Positions 9,047-17,640 of a DNA stretch of 64,000 nt are shown piece by piece (the first letter of the stretch is position 1; each line of letters begins with the position of its first letter). This DNA is from Lacticaseibacillus baoqingensis. Its GTDB lineage: Bacteria; Bacillota; Bacilli; Lactobacillales; Lactobacillaceae. The notes under the pieces were generated by a model that saw only the letters and a list, made by a program, of their open reading frames with translations, was not told where the DNA came from and made no database searches. Location of the stretch: the NCBI RefSeq assembly GCF_003946165.1, contig NZ_RHOI01000009.1, positions 46,688 to 110,687 of the forward strand, read 5' to 3'. The translations under genes and the position numbers were made by a program.

Positions 9047-9164
9047 ACCTATCCCTCCTTTGATTTGTCCTTCGCTTTCAGCGGAGACGATTAGCGCTCA
9101 TCCCCCCAAGATCAGCATAACAACATATGGAAGCGAAGCGTTATCATTATGCTTATACCATAAT

Positions 9165-9191
9165 AATACCGCGTCTAAAAACTCAGACGCG
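9165..9191 (-). terminator. Terminator after pdp
   Basis: Inverted repeat CCGCGTCT / AGACGCGG with an 8-base loop, followed on the minus strand by TATTATTATGG. It lies 18 bases past the pdp stop, between pdp and the cydA promoter region. Confidence 0.6.
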
Positions 9192-9208
9192 GCAATAATC
9201 ATAAAAAA

Positions 9209-10510
9209 TCAGCTTAAAATTCGGTGTATCAAAGACGGTTTCTCAATTGGCCCGGCTGCGATCGTATAGGCATCGCGCACCTGAGTCGCTACCCGTGCAG
9301 GATCCACGCTGCTGGCATACACCACTGCCAATGTCTCTCCTGGTGTCACTGGCGTGCCCAGCTTCTTATGCAACACGATCCCAGCGGTCAGATCAAGTGC
9401 ATCAGATTGCGTGGCCCGCCCGCCGCCGATCTGCATCACCGCGGTACCTAACGCCTTGGTATCCATGGCAGTCACCACGCCGCTGGCAGCGGCTTTGACC
9501 GCCACTTTGTGAGTTGCTTGCGGCAAGCGTCTTGGGTCATCGACGACCCGCGGATCGCCGCCTTGTGCTTGGATCAGCTGTTTGAAGGCCTTTGCTGCCC
9601 GCCCGTCTTTCAATGCGTCTTCCACCATCCCCATCGCCACTTCTAATGATGGGGTTTTGCCGCCTAATTTCAACATCTGAGCGGCTTGCGCCACCAAAAG
9701 CTGATGCACGTCTTGCGGCCCGCGGCCTTTGAGCAAAGCGATGCTTTCGGCCACTTCTAAGCTGTTGCCGATGGTGATCCCTAAAGGTTGATTCATATCC
9801 GTGATCATGGCAACCGCTTTGACGCCAGCGTGTTGGGCAATGGCTAACAAGGCTTGCGCCAAATTTTCTGCGGCTTGGTCGTCAGGCATGAACGCGCCAT
9901 TGCCGCTTTTGACGTCAAACAACAACGCATCGGTGCCAGAAGCCAGCTTCTTGCTCATGATGGAACTCGCGATCAAAGGCTTGGAGGCAACAGTACCCGT
10001 GACATCCCGCAACGCGTATAAGCGCTGATCTGCCGGTGCCAGTTGTTGGCTGGCACTGGTAATGGCTTGATGGATCATGGTCACTTGCTGGATGAATTGT
10101 GCGCTGGTTAAGTGGACATTGAACCCAGGAATGCTTTCCAACTTATCCAAGGTCCCGCCGGTAAACCCTAAACCACGTCCTGACACCATCGGCACCGGCA
10201 CGCCAAAGCATGCCACCAACGGCACCAAAGGGATGCTGAGCTTATCGCCAACACCACCAGTCGAATGTTTATCGACTTTGACGCCAGGGATCGCGGTCAG
10301 ATCCAAGCGTTCACCGCTGTCAAGCATCGCCTGCGCCAGCGCCCCTTGTTCTGCATCACTTAAACCATTAAAATAAACTGCCATCAGCCAAGCACTCATT
10401 TGATAATCGGGGATCTTATCCGCCACATAATTTTGGATCAGCCACTGCAATTCTGCAGTCGTCAACGCTTGGTGATCGCGCGTCTTAGCGATCAAATCGA
10501 CCATTCGCAT
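9209..10510 (-). CDS. pdp: Pyrimidine-nucleoside phosphorylase
   Basis: A 433-residue enzyme of the thymidine/pyrimidine phosphorylase family. KHSTGGVGDK (residues 81-90) is the phosphate-binding loop, and SGRGLGFTGGTLDKLESI is the family signature. It splits uridine, thymidine or deoxyuridine with phosphate into base plus (deoxy)ribose-1-phosphate for salvage. A three-domain build (alpha, alpha/beta, C-terminal PYNP-C) and full length are seen. It is transcribed divergently from add across a 57-base gap, so the two nucleoside salvage genes may share control. The start codon ATG follows AGGAAAGTAGGAATAAAAC. Confidence 0.95.
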   Translation of the reverse strand: MRMVDLIAKTRDHQALTTAELQWLIQNYVADKIPDYQMSAWLMAVYFNGLSDAEQGALAQAMLDSGERLDLTAIPGVKVDKHSTGGVGDKLSIPLVPLVACFGVPVPMVSGRGLGFTGGTLDKLESIPGFNVHLTSAQFIQQVTMIHQAITSASQQLAPADQRLYALRDVTGTVASKPLIASSIMSKKLASGTDALLFDVKSGNGAFMPDDQAAENLAQALLAIAQHAGVKAVAMITDMNQPLGITIGNSLEVAESIALLKGRGPQDVHQLLVAQAAQMLKLGGKTPSLEVAMGMVEDALKDGRAAKAFKQLIQAQGGDPRVVDDPRRLPQATHKVAVKAAASGVVTAMDTKALGTAVMQIGGGRATQSDALDLTAGIVLHKKLGTPVTPGETLAVVYASSVDPARVATQVRDAYTIAAGPIEKPSLIHRILS

Positions 10511-10567
10511 GTTTTATTCCTACTTTCCTTAGTTATGCTACACTCGAATAAGAATGGAGGTAAACTC

Positions 10568-11584
10568 ATGGATTCATTGTATCACCATCTCGCTAAAGTC
10601 GAGCTGCACTGCCATCTCGATGGTTCTCTATCGCTGACTGCCATCCGCCGCTTGGCCGCTTTGGCCAATATCACGCTGCCGGCTGACGATCAGGCTTTAG
10701 CCGCATTGGTCCAAGCCCCTAAAGACAGCCAAGATCTGCTTGATTACTTGAAGCCGTTTGATTTTATTCGACCGCTTTTGCAGACTAAAGCCGCTTTGCG
10801 TCTGGCAGCTTATGACGTTTGCGCCCAAGCCGCCGCAGAAAACGTCCGCTATTTGGAGTTACGGTTTGCCCCAACCTTGTCACAAGATCGCGGTTTAAGC
10901 GTCGCAGAAACGATCCAAGCCGTGGTTTTAGGCCTTCATGATGCGATGCAAGTCTTTGACATCACGGCCAACGCCCTTGTTTGCGGGATGCGCCAAGATC
11001 GCTCTGGCGCCAATACCGCGATGTTCCAAGTGGCCGCGCCGTTGTTGGGTCACGGTTTGGTCGGCGGCGATTTTGCTGGTGATGAAGCCCATTTCCCAAC
11101 GAGCGATTTGACCGCCGAAATCAAGGCTGCTCAAGCATTAGGTGTCCCGCTGACCTTGCATGCCGGCGAATGCCACTGCGTCCAAAACATCGTCCAAGCC
11201 GTCGCCGCAGGGATCACCCGCATCGGCCACGCAACTGCCTTAGCCCAAGCACCAAAGGCGATCGCCGCTTTCGTGAATGCTAATGCAACCGCGGAGTTGT
11301 GCTTGACGAGCAATTTGCAAACCAAAGCGATCGCTTCACTCGCTGAATACCCGTATCCTCAGCTTTACGCAGCCCATGCCAAATTGACGATCAATACGGA
11401 TAACCGCACCGTTTCTGCCACGACGTTGACGCATGAGTACAAGATGTTTCACGACCATTTTAAAACCAGTGTGGCAGACTTTTTAACGTTCAACCTGAAT
11501 GCCGCCAATGCCGCTTTTGCCACCGCTGCTGACCGCTTTGCATTGGGCCAGCGCCTGCAACAAGAATATGCCCCTTATCTGTGA
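10568..11584 (+). CDS. add: Adenosine deaminase
   Basis: A 338-residue TIM-barrel metal hydrolase. HCH at residues 14-16 (VELHCHLDGSL), LTLHAGE, RIGHA and TINTDNRTVS supply the zinc ligands and catalytic residues of the adenosine deaminase family; the product is inosine plus ammonia. The third motif is NTDN rather than the usual NTDDP, a variant I believe is common in lactobacilli. I chose the ATG at 10568 because GGAGG lies just upstream; an earlier in-frame start would run back into the divergent pdp gene. The gene ends in a strong bidirectional hairpin. Confidence 0.93.
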   Translation: MDSLYHHLAKVELHCHLDGSLSLTAIRRLAALANITLPADDQALAALVQAPKDSQDLLDYLKPFDFIRPLLQTKAALRLAAYDVCAQAAAENVRYLELRFAPTLSQDRGLSVAETIQAVVLGLHDAMQVFDITANALVCGMRQDRSGANTAMFQVAAPLLGHGLVGGDFAGDEAHFPTSDLTAEIKAAQALGVPLTLHAGECHCVQNIVQAVAAGITRIGHATALAQAPKAIAAFVNANATAELCLTSNLQTKAIASLAEYPYPQLYAAHAKLTINTDNRTVSATTLTHEYKMFHDHFKTSVADFLTFNLNAANAAFATAADRFALGQRLQQEYAPYL

Positions 11585-11593
11585 TCGAGGCCT

Positions 11594-11644
11594 AAAAATA
11601 CCGCTGCTTCTGATGGCATCACAACCAGAAGCAGCGGTATTTTT
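11594..11644. terminator. Bidirectional terminator between add and the convergent YdeI-like gene
   Basis: A perfect 19-bp inverted repeat, AAAAATACCGCTGCTTCTG and its complement, separated by 13 bases. It is flanked by A and T runs, so it can terminate both strands. It overlaps the stop of the convergent gene by two bases. Confidence 0.9.
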
Positions 11645-12308
11645 AAGGATGTTGACGCGTCTTATATTCAGCCAGCGTCCGTGCCCCTGAAGTTAACACT
11701 AAAACCATTTGCTCAAAATGCATATTTTGGGTCGCCAGCCGCTTCGGTGAGTAAACATAACGCGCCCACTCACGCTGCATCCCTGCTGGCAATGCCGCAA
11801 ACGCAATGGCTTGCTGAGGCGCATGATGGGCTAAGCGCGCCTGTAATTGTGGTAAAAACTCAGCATAATCACCGACACGCTGCGAACTGGTCGTTTGCGA
11901 CCGCGGGGCATGTGCCAGCCAGCGCAAGTCTAACAATGTGAAATCATCGTTGAAACTGCGCATCCGAGAAAACTTTAAGCCGGTATGGCCAACTTCGCCT
12001 GTTGCTTCATCGACGTGCAAGTAAGGAAAAATATCGTCTCGGCGCACCCCAACATATCGTTGGCTGGCGCGTTTGGGATACAGCACATCAACCACCCCCA
12101 ACGCGGCTAACAAGTGATCTTGGGCAATTGCTTGGATCGCAGTTTGCATTGCCGGCAGATCTAAGGCCAACACCACTCGCAAGTCAGTCGCCTTGGTTGG
12201 CGTTTTGGTATGCGGCACCGCAGCTAACATTGGCAAGCGATCCAGCACTGCATCAGTGAAGACGATATGGTGAAAGCGGTCAAACCCAAAGCGTTTTAGA
12301 TCGACCAT
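11643..12308 (-). CDS. YdeI/OmpD-associated-like protein
   Basis: A 221-residue soluble protein. The C-terminal region (LPAGMQREWARYVYSPK, then a Thr/Gln-rich helix ending in LTSGARTLAEYK) resembles the helical OmdA / YdeI C-terminal domain, where a similar Leu-Pro...Arg-Glu-Trp...Tyr-Val...Lys pattern occurs. The rest is not recognised. No signal peptide or membrane segment is seen. It lies 9 bases after the acetyltransferase gene and is probably co-transcribed with it. In some bacteria the YdeI family has been linked to bacteriocin resistance; whether that applies here is unknown. Confidence 0.5.
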   Translation of the reverse strand: MVDLKRFGFDRFHHIVFTDAVLDRLPMLAAVPHTKTPTKATDLRVVLALDLPAMQTAIQAIAQDHLLAALGVVDVLYPKRASQRYVGVRRDDIFPYLHVDEATGEVGHTGLKFSRMRSFNDDFTLLDLRWLAHAPRSQTTSSQRVGDYAEFLPQLQARLAHHAPQQAIAFAALPAGMQREWARYVYSPKRLATQNMHFEQMVLVLTSGARTLAEYKTRQHP

Positions 12309-12317
12309 GTGCCCCTC

Positions 12318-13484
12318 CTAAAAGTAATCGTAGAGTTGTGTTTGCTGACTGAAGAAAATATCTGAAATCGCCGCGATCGTATAAGCATCCCCATCGATCA
12401 ATCCCAGGCTGTAGCTGTCTCGCAATGAGCGCACCCCAAATGCTGCTTTGACCAATTGTTGTTCACTTAATTGCACCGCTGGCTGACCTTTTTTCACCCG
12501 CTGACAAGTTACTCGCCCATCATCGATGGCCAACTGCCACAATCCGTCATTGTCTGGGATAAAGTCATCTTCAATGGCAAAAATAACCGGTGCCAAATCG
12601 CTGACTTGATAAGGATAGCGTTGCAAGAAATCTTCAACATCAACGATGCGCGCCATCATAAAAGCAGATACCGAGGTTTTCAACCGTCCCGGTTCTGGCA
12701 ATAGGTCATGCAACGATTCAGGGTTGCCCGTGGTATAAACGAACCGCGCAAACGCCGAGCGGTGCGCACCAATAAAATGGCCTAATGCGATCAACGCTGC
12801 CAAATCATCATAAAACAGCTCATGGAGGATAAACGTGTCGCCAGCGCGTTCATATACCGCATACCCACTGGGATGATCCCCCAAAAGCGCCAGTGCCACT
12901 TCGCGCTGGGGATAATGGGCGGCTAAGTTTTGCCACCACCATTTTGCCCGGATCAACCCGCCGCGAGTGGCTGCTTTATTCCGCCCATAAATCGCCTGCA
13001 TCGCCGGGATCGCCGCAGTGAAAGTGCGCCGCTGCACACTCATGGCCGGATCTGGCTTAGGCACACGCGGGAAATCGACTGCTTGAATTTCATGTGTCAC
13101 TTGGTCAAACGCCCCTTCATAGCCAAATCGCCGATAAAACGGGGCAGAAAACGGTGCTAGATACGAAAGCGTTTCGTGCTGCGCACGCATCTGGGCAAAT
13201 GCTGCTTGCATGATCGCAGTGATCTGGCCATTACCGCCGGCCTCCGGATAGCTGGCCACATAACCGATCCCGCTCATCTTATATGAGACCCCGGCAAAAT
13301 CAACGGCAAAATGGGTCCCTAACAACCCGCTGGCGAGCGGCTCACCACTGCCCCAAGCGGTTGAATGGGCATAGAGGCTGGCAAAGGCAGCATCGCGGTT
13401 GGGAGTTTGCGGTTTGTTGAAAGCATAGCGCGCTAACGCGTAAAATTGGGCTTCATTGGCTGGCGTCAATTGCTGAACGGTCAT
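12318..13484 (-). CDS. Eis-type GNAT acetyltransferase
   Basis: A 388-residue protein with the tandem GNAT plus C-terminal sterol-carrier-like layout of the Eis family. The acetyl-CoA region is seen around SGIGYVASYPEAGGNGQI, followed by LAPFSAPFYRRFGYE, a typical Eis segment. Eis enzymes acetylate amines such as aminoglycosides or protein lysines; the substrate here is unknown. The length fits the family (about 390-410). It is the first gene of a likely two-gene leftward unit with the YdeI-like gene. Confidence 0.8.
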   Translation of the reverse strand: MTVQQLTPANEAQFYALARYAFNKPQTPNRDAAFASLYAHSTAWGSGEPLASGLLGTHFAVDFAGVSYKMSGIGYVASYPEAGGNGQITAIMQAAFAQMRAQHETLSYLAPFSAPFYRRFGYEGAFDQVTHEIQAVDFPRVPKPDPAMSVQRRTFTAAIPAMQAIYGRNKAATRGGLIRAKWWWQNLAAHYPQREVALALLGDHPSGYAVYERAGDTFILHELFYDDLAALIALGHFIGAHRSAFARFVYTTGNPESLHDLLPEPGRLKTSVSAFMMARIVDVEDFLQRYPYQVSDLAPVIFAIEDDFIPDNDGLWQLAIDDGRVTCQRVKKGQPAVQLSEQQLVKAAFGVRSLRDSYSLGLIDGDAYTIAAISDIFFSQQTQLYDYF

Positions 13485-13657
13485 AAGTCTCCTCCAAGCT
13501 GGTTCTATTTACTATTAGTATAGACCCAATGAGCTTCAATTGTGGGGGTAAGCTGCCGCAGTGCGCATCAAGGAAGCGTTCACAGAAAAGACACAGTTTG
13601 GTGGCGATACCTTCACAGCACGCCGTTAGGATAATAGTAGTGAAAGGATGAGGCAAT

Positions 13658-13900
13658 ATGTTACTGAATGAATTCGATATGCTCACGGCTCAACTGACTG
13701 CTGTGACTTACCCCAACATACAAGCGCGCACGGAAAATGGCGCAACACTCATGATCCATACGAATCAAAAACAGCGCGAAGACCCTGCTTTTTGGCAGAG
13801 CATCCGCGCGATTTTAAAGGCGCAACTTTGGGTGCCTGTTTCCAAACGGCTGCACCAGCTCACCGATACCGACTGGCTATTACCGCCGACTCAAGCTTGA
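13658..13900 (+). CDS. Small hypothetical protein
   Basis: An 80-residue soluble protein of unknown function, without recognisable domain, signal peptide or membrane helix. It is supported by AAAGGATGAGG placed 7 bases before the ATG and by ordinary codon use. Its last 10 bases overlap the 3' end of the convergent gene at 13891-14385, which is tight but common in this genome. Tryptophans cluster in the C-terminal half. Confidence 0.55.
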   Translation: MLLNEFDMLTAQLTAVTYPNIQARTENGATLMIHTNQKQREDPAFWQSIRAILKAQLWVPVSKRLHQLTDTDWLLPPTQA

Positions 13901-14385
13901 GCTTGCCAAGCGGCAAACCGATGTGCGGCGACGATCAACGTCACCATCGCATCAGGCGATAAGGCCTTGGCAACGGTTTGCAAATGCCCAGAAGTCGCGA
14001 CGGCACCAATGACTTCTAAACCAAACTTGATAATATTCAAATCTTTCTTTGCAGAATAGCCGTTTTCAAAAACGGGTTCGTGGTTATACGTAAAGTTGAT
14101 CTGATCTTCTGTGATCGAGCCGTCGACGTGGTTGACCATGATCCGATCTTCCAGCGCGGCCATTGGCTGGGCATCTGCCAATAAATTCAGCTTATGATCG
14201 GATTCATGGCGAAAATAGTGGCCTTGAAGCGTATTGAGATAGTCTTGAGCCGGATGCTTAAGCACCTGCAGATAATCCACGGCAGCCACCACTTTTGCTT
14301 CTGGCAACTGAGTGTGCTTTGCCAACAGGGCCTCTGATTGGGCTTCTAACCAATCCGCTAATTCGCTAATACCATACTGATCCAT
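13891..14385 (-). CDS. Hypothetical cytoplasmic protein
   Basis: A 164-residue acidic protein, rich in helix-forming residues, that I do not recognise. A central stretch (DRIMVNHVDGSITEDQINF) separates a helical N-terminal half from a C-terminal half containing FGLEVIGAVATSGHLQ. A GGAGG site lies 6 bases before the ATG. It has no transmembrane segment or signal peptide, its own 5' gap, and a convergent small gene at its 3' end. Confidence 0.65.
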   Translation of the reverse strand: MDQYGISELADWLEAQSEALLAKHTQLPEAKVVAAVDYLQVLKHPAQDYLNTLQGHYFRHESDHKLNLLADAQPMAALEDRIMVNHVDGSITEDQINFTYNHEPVFENGYSAKKDLNIIKFGLEVIGAVATSGHLQTVAKALSPDAMVTLIVAAHRFAAWQAQA

Positions 14386-14504
14386 GCGTGACCTCCATAT
14401 ATATTATGCTGAGATTCATTGTATCATTTTCATTGGCAACTGTAACCCAGCGGTAACGTCAAGACCGGAAAAAGAGCGTATAATTAAGTCAAGGAGGGAT
14501 GCTT

Positions 14505-14684
14505 ATGCCACACGTCACGCATGATTTACCCATGTTCGATGCTTTCGGTGAACCGACGATCTTGCAACCAAAGATCACGTACAAACTGCGGGTCAAAAAC
14601 GGCTACATCCTCGCACTCCGCCCCGACCAACATCAACGCAAATTGCCAAATCTATTGCACGTGCACGCTGATCACAAACACTGA
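14505..14684 (+). CDS. Small hypothetical protein, 59 residues
   Basis: A short His-rich, basic-tailed protein starting MPHVTHDLP and ending HVHADHKH. Evidence that it is real: AAGGAGGG placed 6-7 bases before this ATG, a TATAAT -10-like box at 14479-14484, and a hairpin downstream. An ATG two codons earlier is too close to the ribosome site. Function unknown; metal binding by the C-terminal His cluster is only a guess. Confidence 0.55.
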   Translation: MPHVTHDLPMFDAFGEPTILQPKITYKLRVKNGYILALRPDQHQRKLPNLLHVHADHKH

Positions 14685-14736
14685 TACCAATTCGCGTGCA
14701 GCTTATTAAGGCTGAACCCATTGTTAGCCTCACATC

Positions 14737-14791
14737 AAAAGCGCCCTTAAGCCACGAATCTTGCTTGGATCATGGCTCGAAGGCGCTTTTT
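14737..14791. terminator. Bidirectional hairpin terminator
   Basis: AAAAGCGCC at 14737 pairs with GGCGCTTTT at 14782, and an inner AGCCA-GA / TC-TGGCT helix extends the stem. Flanking A and T runs allow it to end both the 59-residue gene and the convergent EamA transporter gene. Confidence 0.75.
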
Positions 14792-14798
14792 GCGCGAT

Positions 14799-15698
14799 TT
14801 ATGGCGCTTTGGGTTCCGTGATGCTCATCAACAAGACGGTGATGATGATCAATGTCCCGCCGATCAGCTCAAAAAAGCCCAAATGAAAGCCGAAAAATAC
14901 GACCGCAGTCACAGTCGCCCCTAGCGGCTCAAAGGCATCTAATAAACTCACTGCCGTCACCGATACATATTGTAAGCTGATCAAATAAAGCAAGTATGCC
15001 ACGATCGTCCCGCCGATCACCACAAAAGCATAAGCCCCCCATTGGCCGATTGTCAGGTGCGGACAGTCTACCCAAAACGGGCGCACCACCGTCATCGCGA
15101 TACCGCCTAGCAATTGTGCCCAAGCAGTCACGACCAGCGGCGAATGGCGTTTTAGCAATTGTGCCGGCAAGATCGCATAAGCCGCTGCTGCCAATGCTGC
15201 CATTAACCCCCAAGCCAAGGCTTGAGGGGTGATCGCCAAGGCAGTCAGCTGGCCTTTGGTCACCACCAACAGGGTGCCAAACATGGCCAAGGCAATGATC
15301 AACACATCTGTGCGCCGAGGCAATTGACGCGCTTGCAACGCCACATAGATCAACACCAATACCGGCGAAAGAAATTGCAAAATGGTCGCGGTCGGAGCAT
15401 TGGCAACTGCCACCGCTTTGAAATAAATGTATTGCATCGCCAGCATTCCAAACAAGATAAAGATCAGTAATTGTCCGCTAGCGCGCCGCTCACGCCAAGG
15501 CGCCAGCAATGCGGTTTTCCCTTGCAACCGCCAAGCCAACACCATCGTGATGACGCCGGCGATCAACATTTTAGAGCTGATCAGCCAGGCCACGTCGACT
15601 TGATGATCAAATAACATTTCACTGGCCGGTCCTGAGATCCCCCACAACAACGCGGCGATCGTCCCCATGACTAACCCAAAGAGCCGCTTTCTTCGCAT
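14799..15698 (-). CDS. EamA-family (DMT) transporter
   Basis: A 299-residue membrane protein with about ten helices arranged as two EamA repeats. The N-terminal stretch LVMGTIAALLWGISGPASEML is typical of the RarD/YicL-type drug/metabolite transporter superfamily, as is the later LLDAFEPLGATVTAVVFFG. The substrate is unknown; amino acid or metabolite export is common in this group. The start MRRKR follows AGGAAGG with good spacing; a start 6 codons upstream is weaker. It lies 10 bases downstream of tag, so the two are probably co-transcribed. Confidence 0.88.
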   Translation of the reverse strand: MRRKRLFGLVMGTIAALLWGISGPASEMLFDHQVDVAWLISSKMLIAGVITMVLAWRLQGKTALLAPWRERRASGQLLIFILFGMLAMQYIYFKAVAVANAPTATILQFLSPVLVLIYVALQARQLPRRTDVLIIALAMFGTLLVVTKGQLTALAITPQALAWGLMAALAAAAYAILPAQLLKRHSPLVVTAWAQLLGGIAMTVVRPFWVDCPHLTIGQWGAYAFVVIGGTIVAYLLYLISLQYVSVTAVSLLDAFEPLGATVTAVVFFGFHLGFFELIGGTLIIITVLLMSITEPKAP

Positions 15699-15708
15699 AT
15701 TGTCCTTC

Positions 15709-16263
15709 CTACTCAAGCCGCCGCCAGCCAGCCAGATGATCGTCCACTAAACCGGCGCCTTGCAAATAACTATAAATGATCACCGGCCCCACAAACTTAA
15801 AGCCCCGTTTTTTCATATCCTTAGCGATCGTTTGTGACAATGGTGTTTGCGTCGGGATCTCTGCTTGAGACTGCGGTCGATTGACTAATGGCTTGCCGTC
15901 TACCCAATGCCACAAATAAGCGTCGAAGCTCCCCCAAGCTTGTTGCACCCGTTGAATCGCTTGGGCGTTGACCACCACGGCTTGCAGCTTCAAGCGGTTG
16001 CGGATCAGTTGCGGATCTTGGGCTAAAGCGTCTATCTTTGCAGGCGGCATTTGGGCGACTGCCGTAAGCTCAAAATCGTAGAACGCTTGCTTGATCGCCG
16101 CACGCTTTTGCAATACGATCAACCAACTCAAGCCTGCTTGAAAGCCTTCTAAACTCAGTAATTCAAACAACGCGCGGTCATCGTGAACGGGTACGCCCCA
16201 TTCATGATCGTGATACGCTTGCAACAAAGGATCTTGGGCGGCCCATGCTAAACGCTCGACCAT
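15709..16263 (-). CDS. tag: DNA-3-methyladenine glycosylase I, lacking zinc-site cysteines
   Basis: A 184-residue enzyme that aligns along its full length with E. coli Tag: WAAQDPLLQAYHDHEWGVP, LEGFQAGLSW, KKRGFKFVGP and GLVDDHLAG are all conserved. Tag excises 3-methyladenine from alkylated DNA. In E. coli, Cys4, His17, His175 and Cys179 bind a structural zinc. Here H18 and H176 remain, but the two cysteine positions are Leu5 and Trp180, so the zinc site should be absent. Start chosen at the ATG after GGAGGTGATCGAT. Glycosylase function is likely but the fold must be stabilised differently. Confidence 0.92.
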   Translation of the reverse strand: MVERLAWAAQDPLLQAYHDHEWGVPVHDDRALFELLSLEGFQAGLSWLIVLQKRAAIKQAFYDFELTAVAQMPPAKIDALAQDPQLIRNRLKLQAVVVNAQAIQRVQQAWGSFDAYLWHWVDGKPLVNRPQSQAEIPTQTPLSQTIAKDMKKRGFKFVGPVIIYSYLQGAGLVDDHLAGWRRLE

Positions 16264-16310
16264 ATCGATCACCTCCACTGATGTGCGCTCATTATAATCC
16301 ATTTCAAAGC

Positions 16311-16339
16311 AAAAAAAAACGACCGAGTCTCCTCGATCG
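16311..16339 (-). terminator. Terminator after the universal stress gene
   Basis: Minus-strand stem CGATCGAG / CTCGGTCG with a 4-base loop, followed by nine T residues. It lies 10 bases past the stop of the universal stress gene, and overlaps the upstream region of tag. Confidence 0.85.
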
Positions 16340-16348
16340 TAAGCGCAA

Positions 16349-16795
16349 TCATGTCGTCTTAACAATCAGTACATCACAAGGTGCCGTCCGGTTCACGTAC
16401 TCTGTCACGGAACCCACTAAGACCCGCTCCATCGCATTGAGCCCGGTAGCGCCAATGATGATCAAATCGATCTTGTGATCGTGTGGAAAATCAGTTGCGA
16501 TAACGGTCTTAGGATTCCCAAACCGCACGTGGATCGCGACATCTTCTAACCCCGCTTGCTTGGCACGGTCGGCAAGCCCATTCAAGTAATTTTCAGCATC
16601 TTGGGTCAATTGGTACACGGCATCGCCGGAGATCATCCCGCCATAACCGCCGATAAATTGTTTCGTATCAAGTACATTGAGGATATCCAGATGCGCATGG
16701 TTGGCACCAGCGACCTTGACCGCCTTTTGGAACGCAAGCTCTGCTTCGTCGGAACCATCAACTGGGACTAACAATTGGTTATATTCTTGGTCCAT
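16349..16795 (-). CDS. Universal stress protein (UspA family)
   Basis: A 148-residue single Usp domain. The N-terminal LLVPVDGSDEAE and the C-terminal IIIGATGLNAMERVLVGS match the ATP-binding Usp pattern G-x2-G-x9-G-S. Such proteins act in the cytoplasm in stress survival; the biochemical role is usually undefined. It is monocistronic: it has its own terminator and a 278-base upstream gap shared with the divergent XRE gene. I see no clear operator in that gap. A second UspA paralogue lies at 38778-39230. Confidence 0.93.
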   Translation of the reverse strand: MDQEYNQLLVPVDGSDEAELAFQKAVKVAGANHAHLDILNVLDTKQFIGGYGGMISGDAVYQLTQDAENYLNGLADRAKQAGLEDVAIHVRFGNPKTVIATDFPHDHKIDLIIIGATGLNAMERVLVGSVTEYVNRTAPCDVLIVKTT

Positions 16796-17073
16796 CTGAT
16801 CACTTCCTTGTCCTTATATATTAAGCGTAAGCCATTGACTCAGGGAAAACAAGCATCAACCGACAAAAAGCGGCAACCGCTTACCCAATGCCAAATGATA
16901 GCAATTATCACCTGCGCCTTCAAAAGCGGGCTGTCATGGCGCTATTAATAAAAAAATCGATAAATGAGTGGTTTAAAGATTGCATTTTAGGCTGTTAAAA
17001 GTTAGATTATTAATGTACCAGACTTGGGTAGACGATTACGTCATCTACTACATTAGAATCGTGGTGAAATCAT

Positions 17074-17478
17074 ATGACAGAAACCGTTGGGAGCGCCTTG
17101 CGTCAGATCCGCAAGAATCGCGGTGAGTCGATCGTCGAGGTCGCCAAAGCTACACATACTTCTCCGGCTAGCTTTACCAAGTGGGAGAACGATCAGACCA
17201 TTCCTAGCGAACGTAGTATCCGCAAATTAGCCGAATATTACGAAAGCGATCCATTAGATGTTTTGGCATTAGCCTATCCGGATAAATACGCCAAGGCCAA
17301 GAAAGTTGAGCCTGATCTTGAAGGCAAAACCGTCGTGCGCGTTGAAGACCTCTTAAGCGAAGGCACTGTGCTCACTTACAATGAACACGTTTTAAGCGCA
17401 GCCAAAAAAGAGCTCGTCGCCTCATTTGCCGCTGGCTTGATCATTGCTAGCAATACTGCCGCGGCTGAAGCAGAATAG
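17074..17478 (+). CDS. XRE-family transcriptional regulator
   Basis: A 134-residue protein with an N-terminal helix-turn-helix (residues about 7-60: LRQIRKNRGESIVEVAKATHTSPASFTKWEN split across helices 1-3, then SIRKLAEYY). The C-terminal half, including a hydrophobic stretch near residues 108-126 (SFAAGLIIASNT), is not recognised and might be a membrane-associated or oligomerising segment. It is transcribed divergently from the universal stress gene and ends in its own strong terminator. Target genes are unknown. Confidence 0.8.
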   Translation: MTETVGSALRQIRKNRGESIVEVAKATHTSPASFTKWENDQTIPSERSIRKLAEYYESDPLDVLALAYPDKYAKAKKVEPDLEGKTVVRVEDLLSEGTVLTYNEHVLSAAKKELVASFAAGLIIASNTAAAEAE

Positions 17479-17486
17479 TACCGGCT

Positions 17487-17519
17487 AAAAGGACAAACGT
17501 CAAATCGTTTGTCCTTTTT
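17487..17519 (+). terminator. Terminator after the XRE gene
   Basis: Perfect 13-bp inverted repeat AAAAGGACAAACG / CGTTTGTCCTTTT with a 6-base loop and a T-run, 8 bases past the stop. Confidence 0.92.
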
Positions 17520-17567
17520 GTATGCTTGCCGGCCGCCAAGCTTTTGCCGATCGGCAGTCAACTTAAA

Positions 17568-17596
17568 TTCACAAACCCGCGGATTGCTTGTATACT
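17568..17596 (+). promoter_or_regulatory. Sigma-A promoter for the phosphatase-queG unit
   Basis: -35 TTCACA (17568-17573), 17-base spacer, -10 TATACT (17591-17596), about 45 bases before the TTG start of the phosphatase gene. It lies just after the XRE terminator. Confidence 0.65.
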
Positions 17597-17640
17597 AAAA
17601 GCAAATGCGGCGCGCTTGCCGCGCTGGAGGAGGATCCATT

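Noticed and set aside
16796..17073. A CRP- or cre-like operator between the stress gene and the XRE gene
   Set aside because: Short AT-rich inverted repeats exist, but no copy matches a known consensus well enough.
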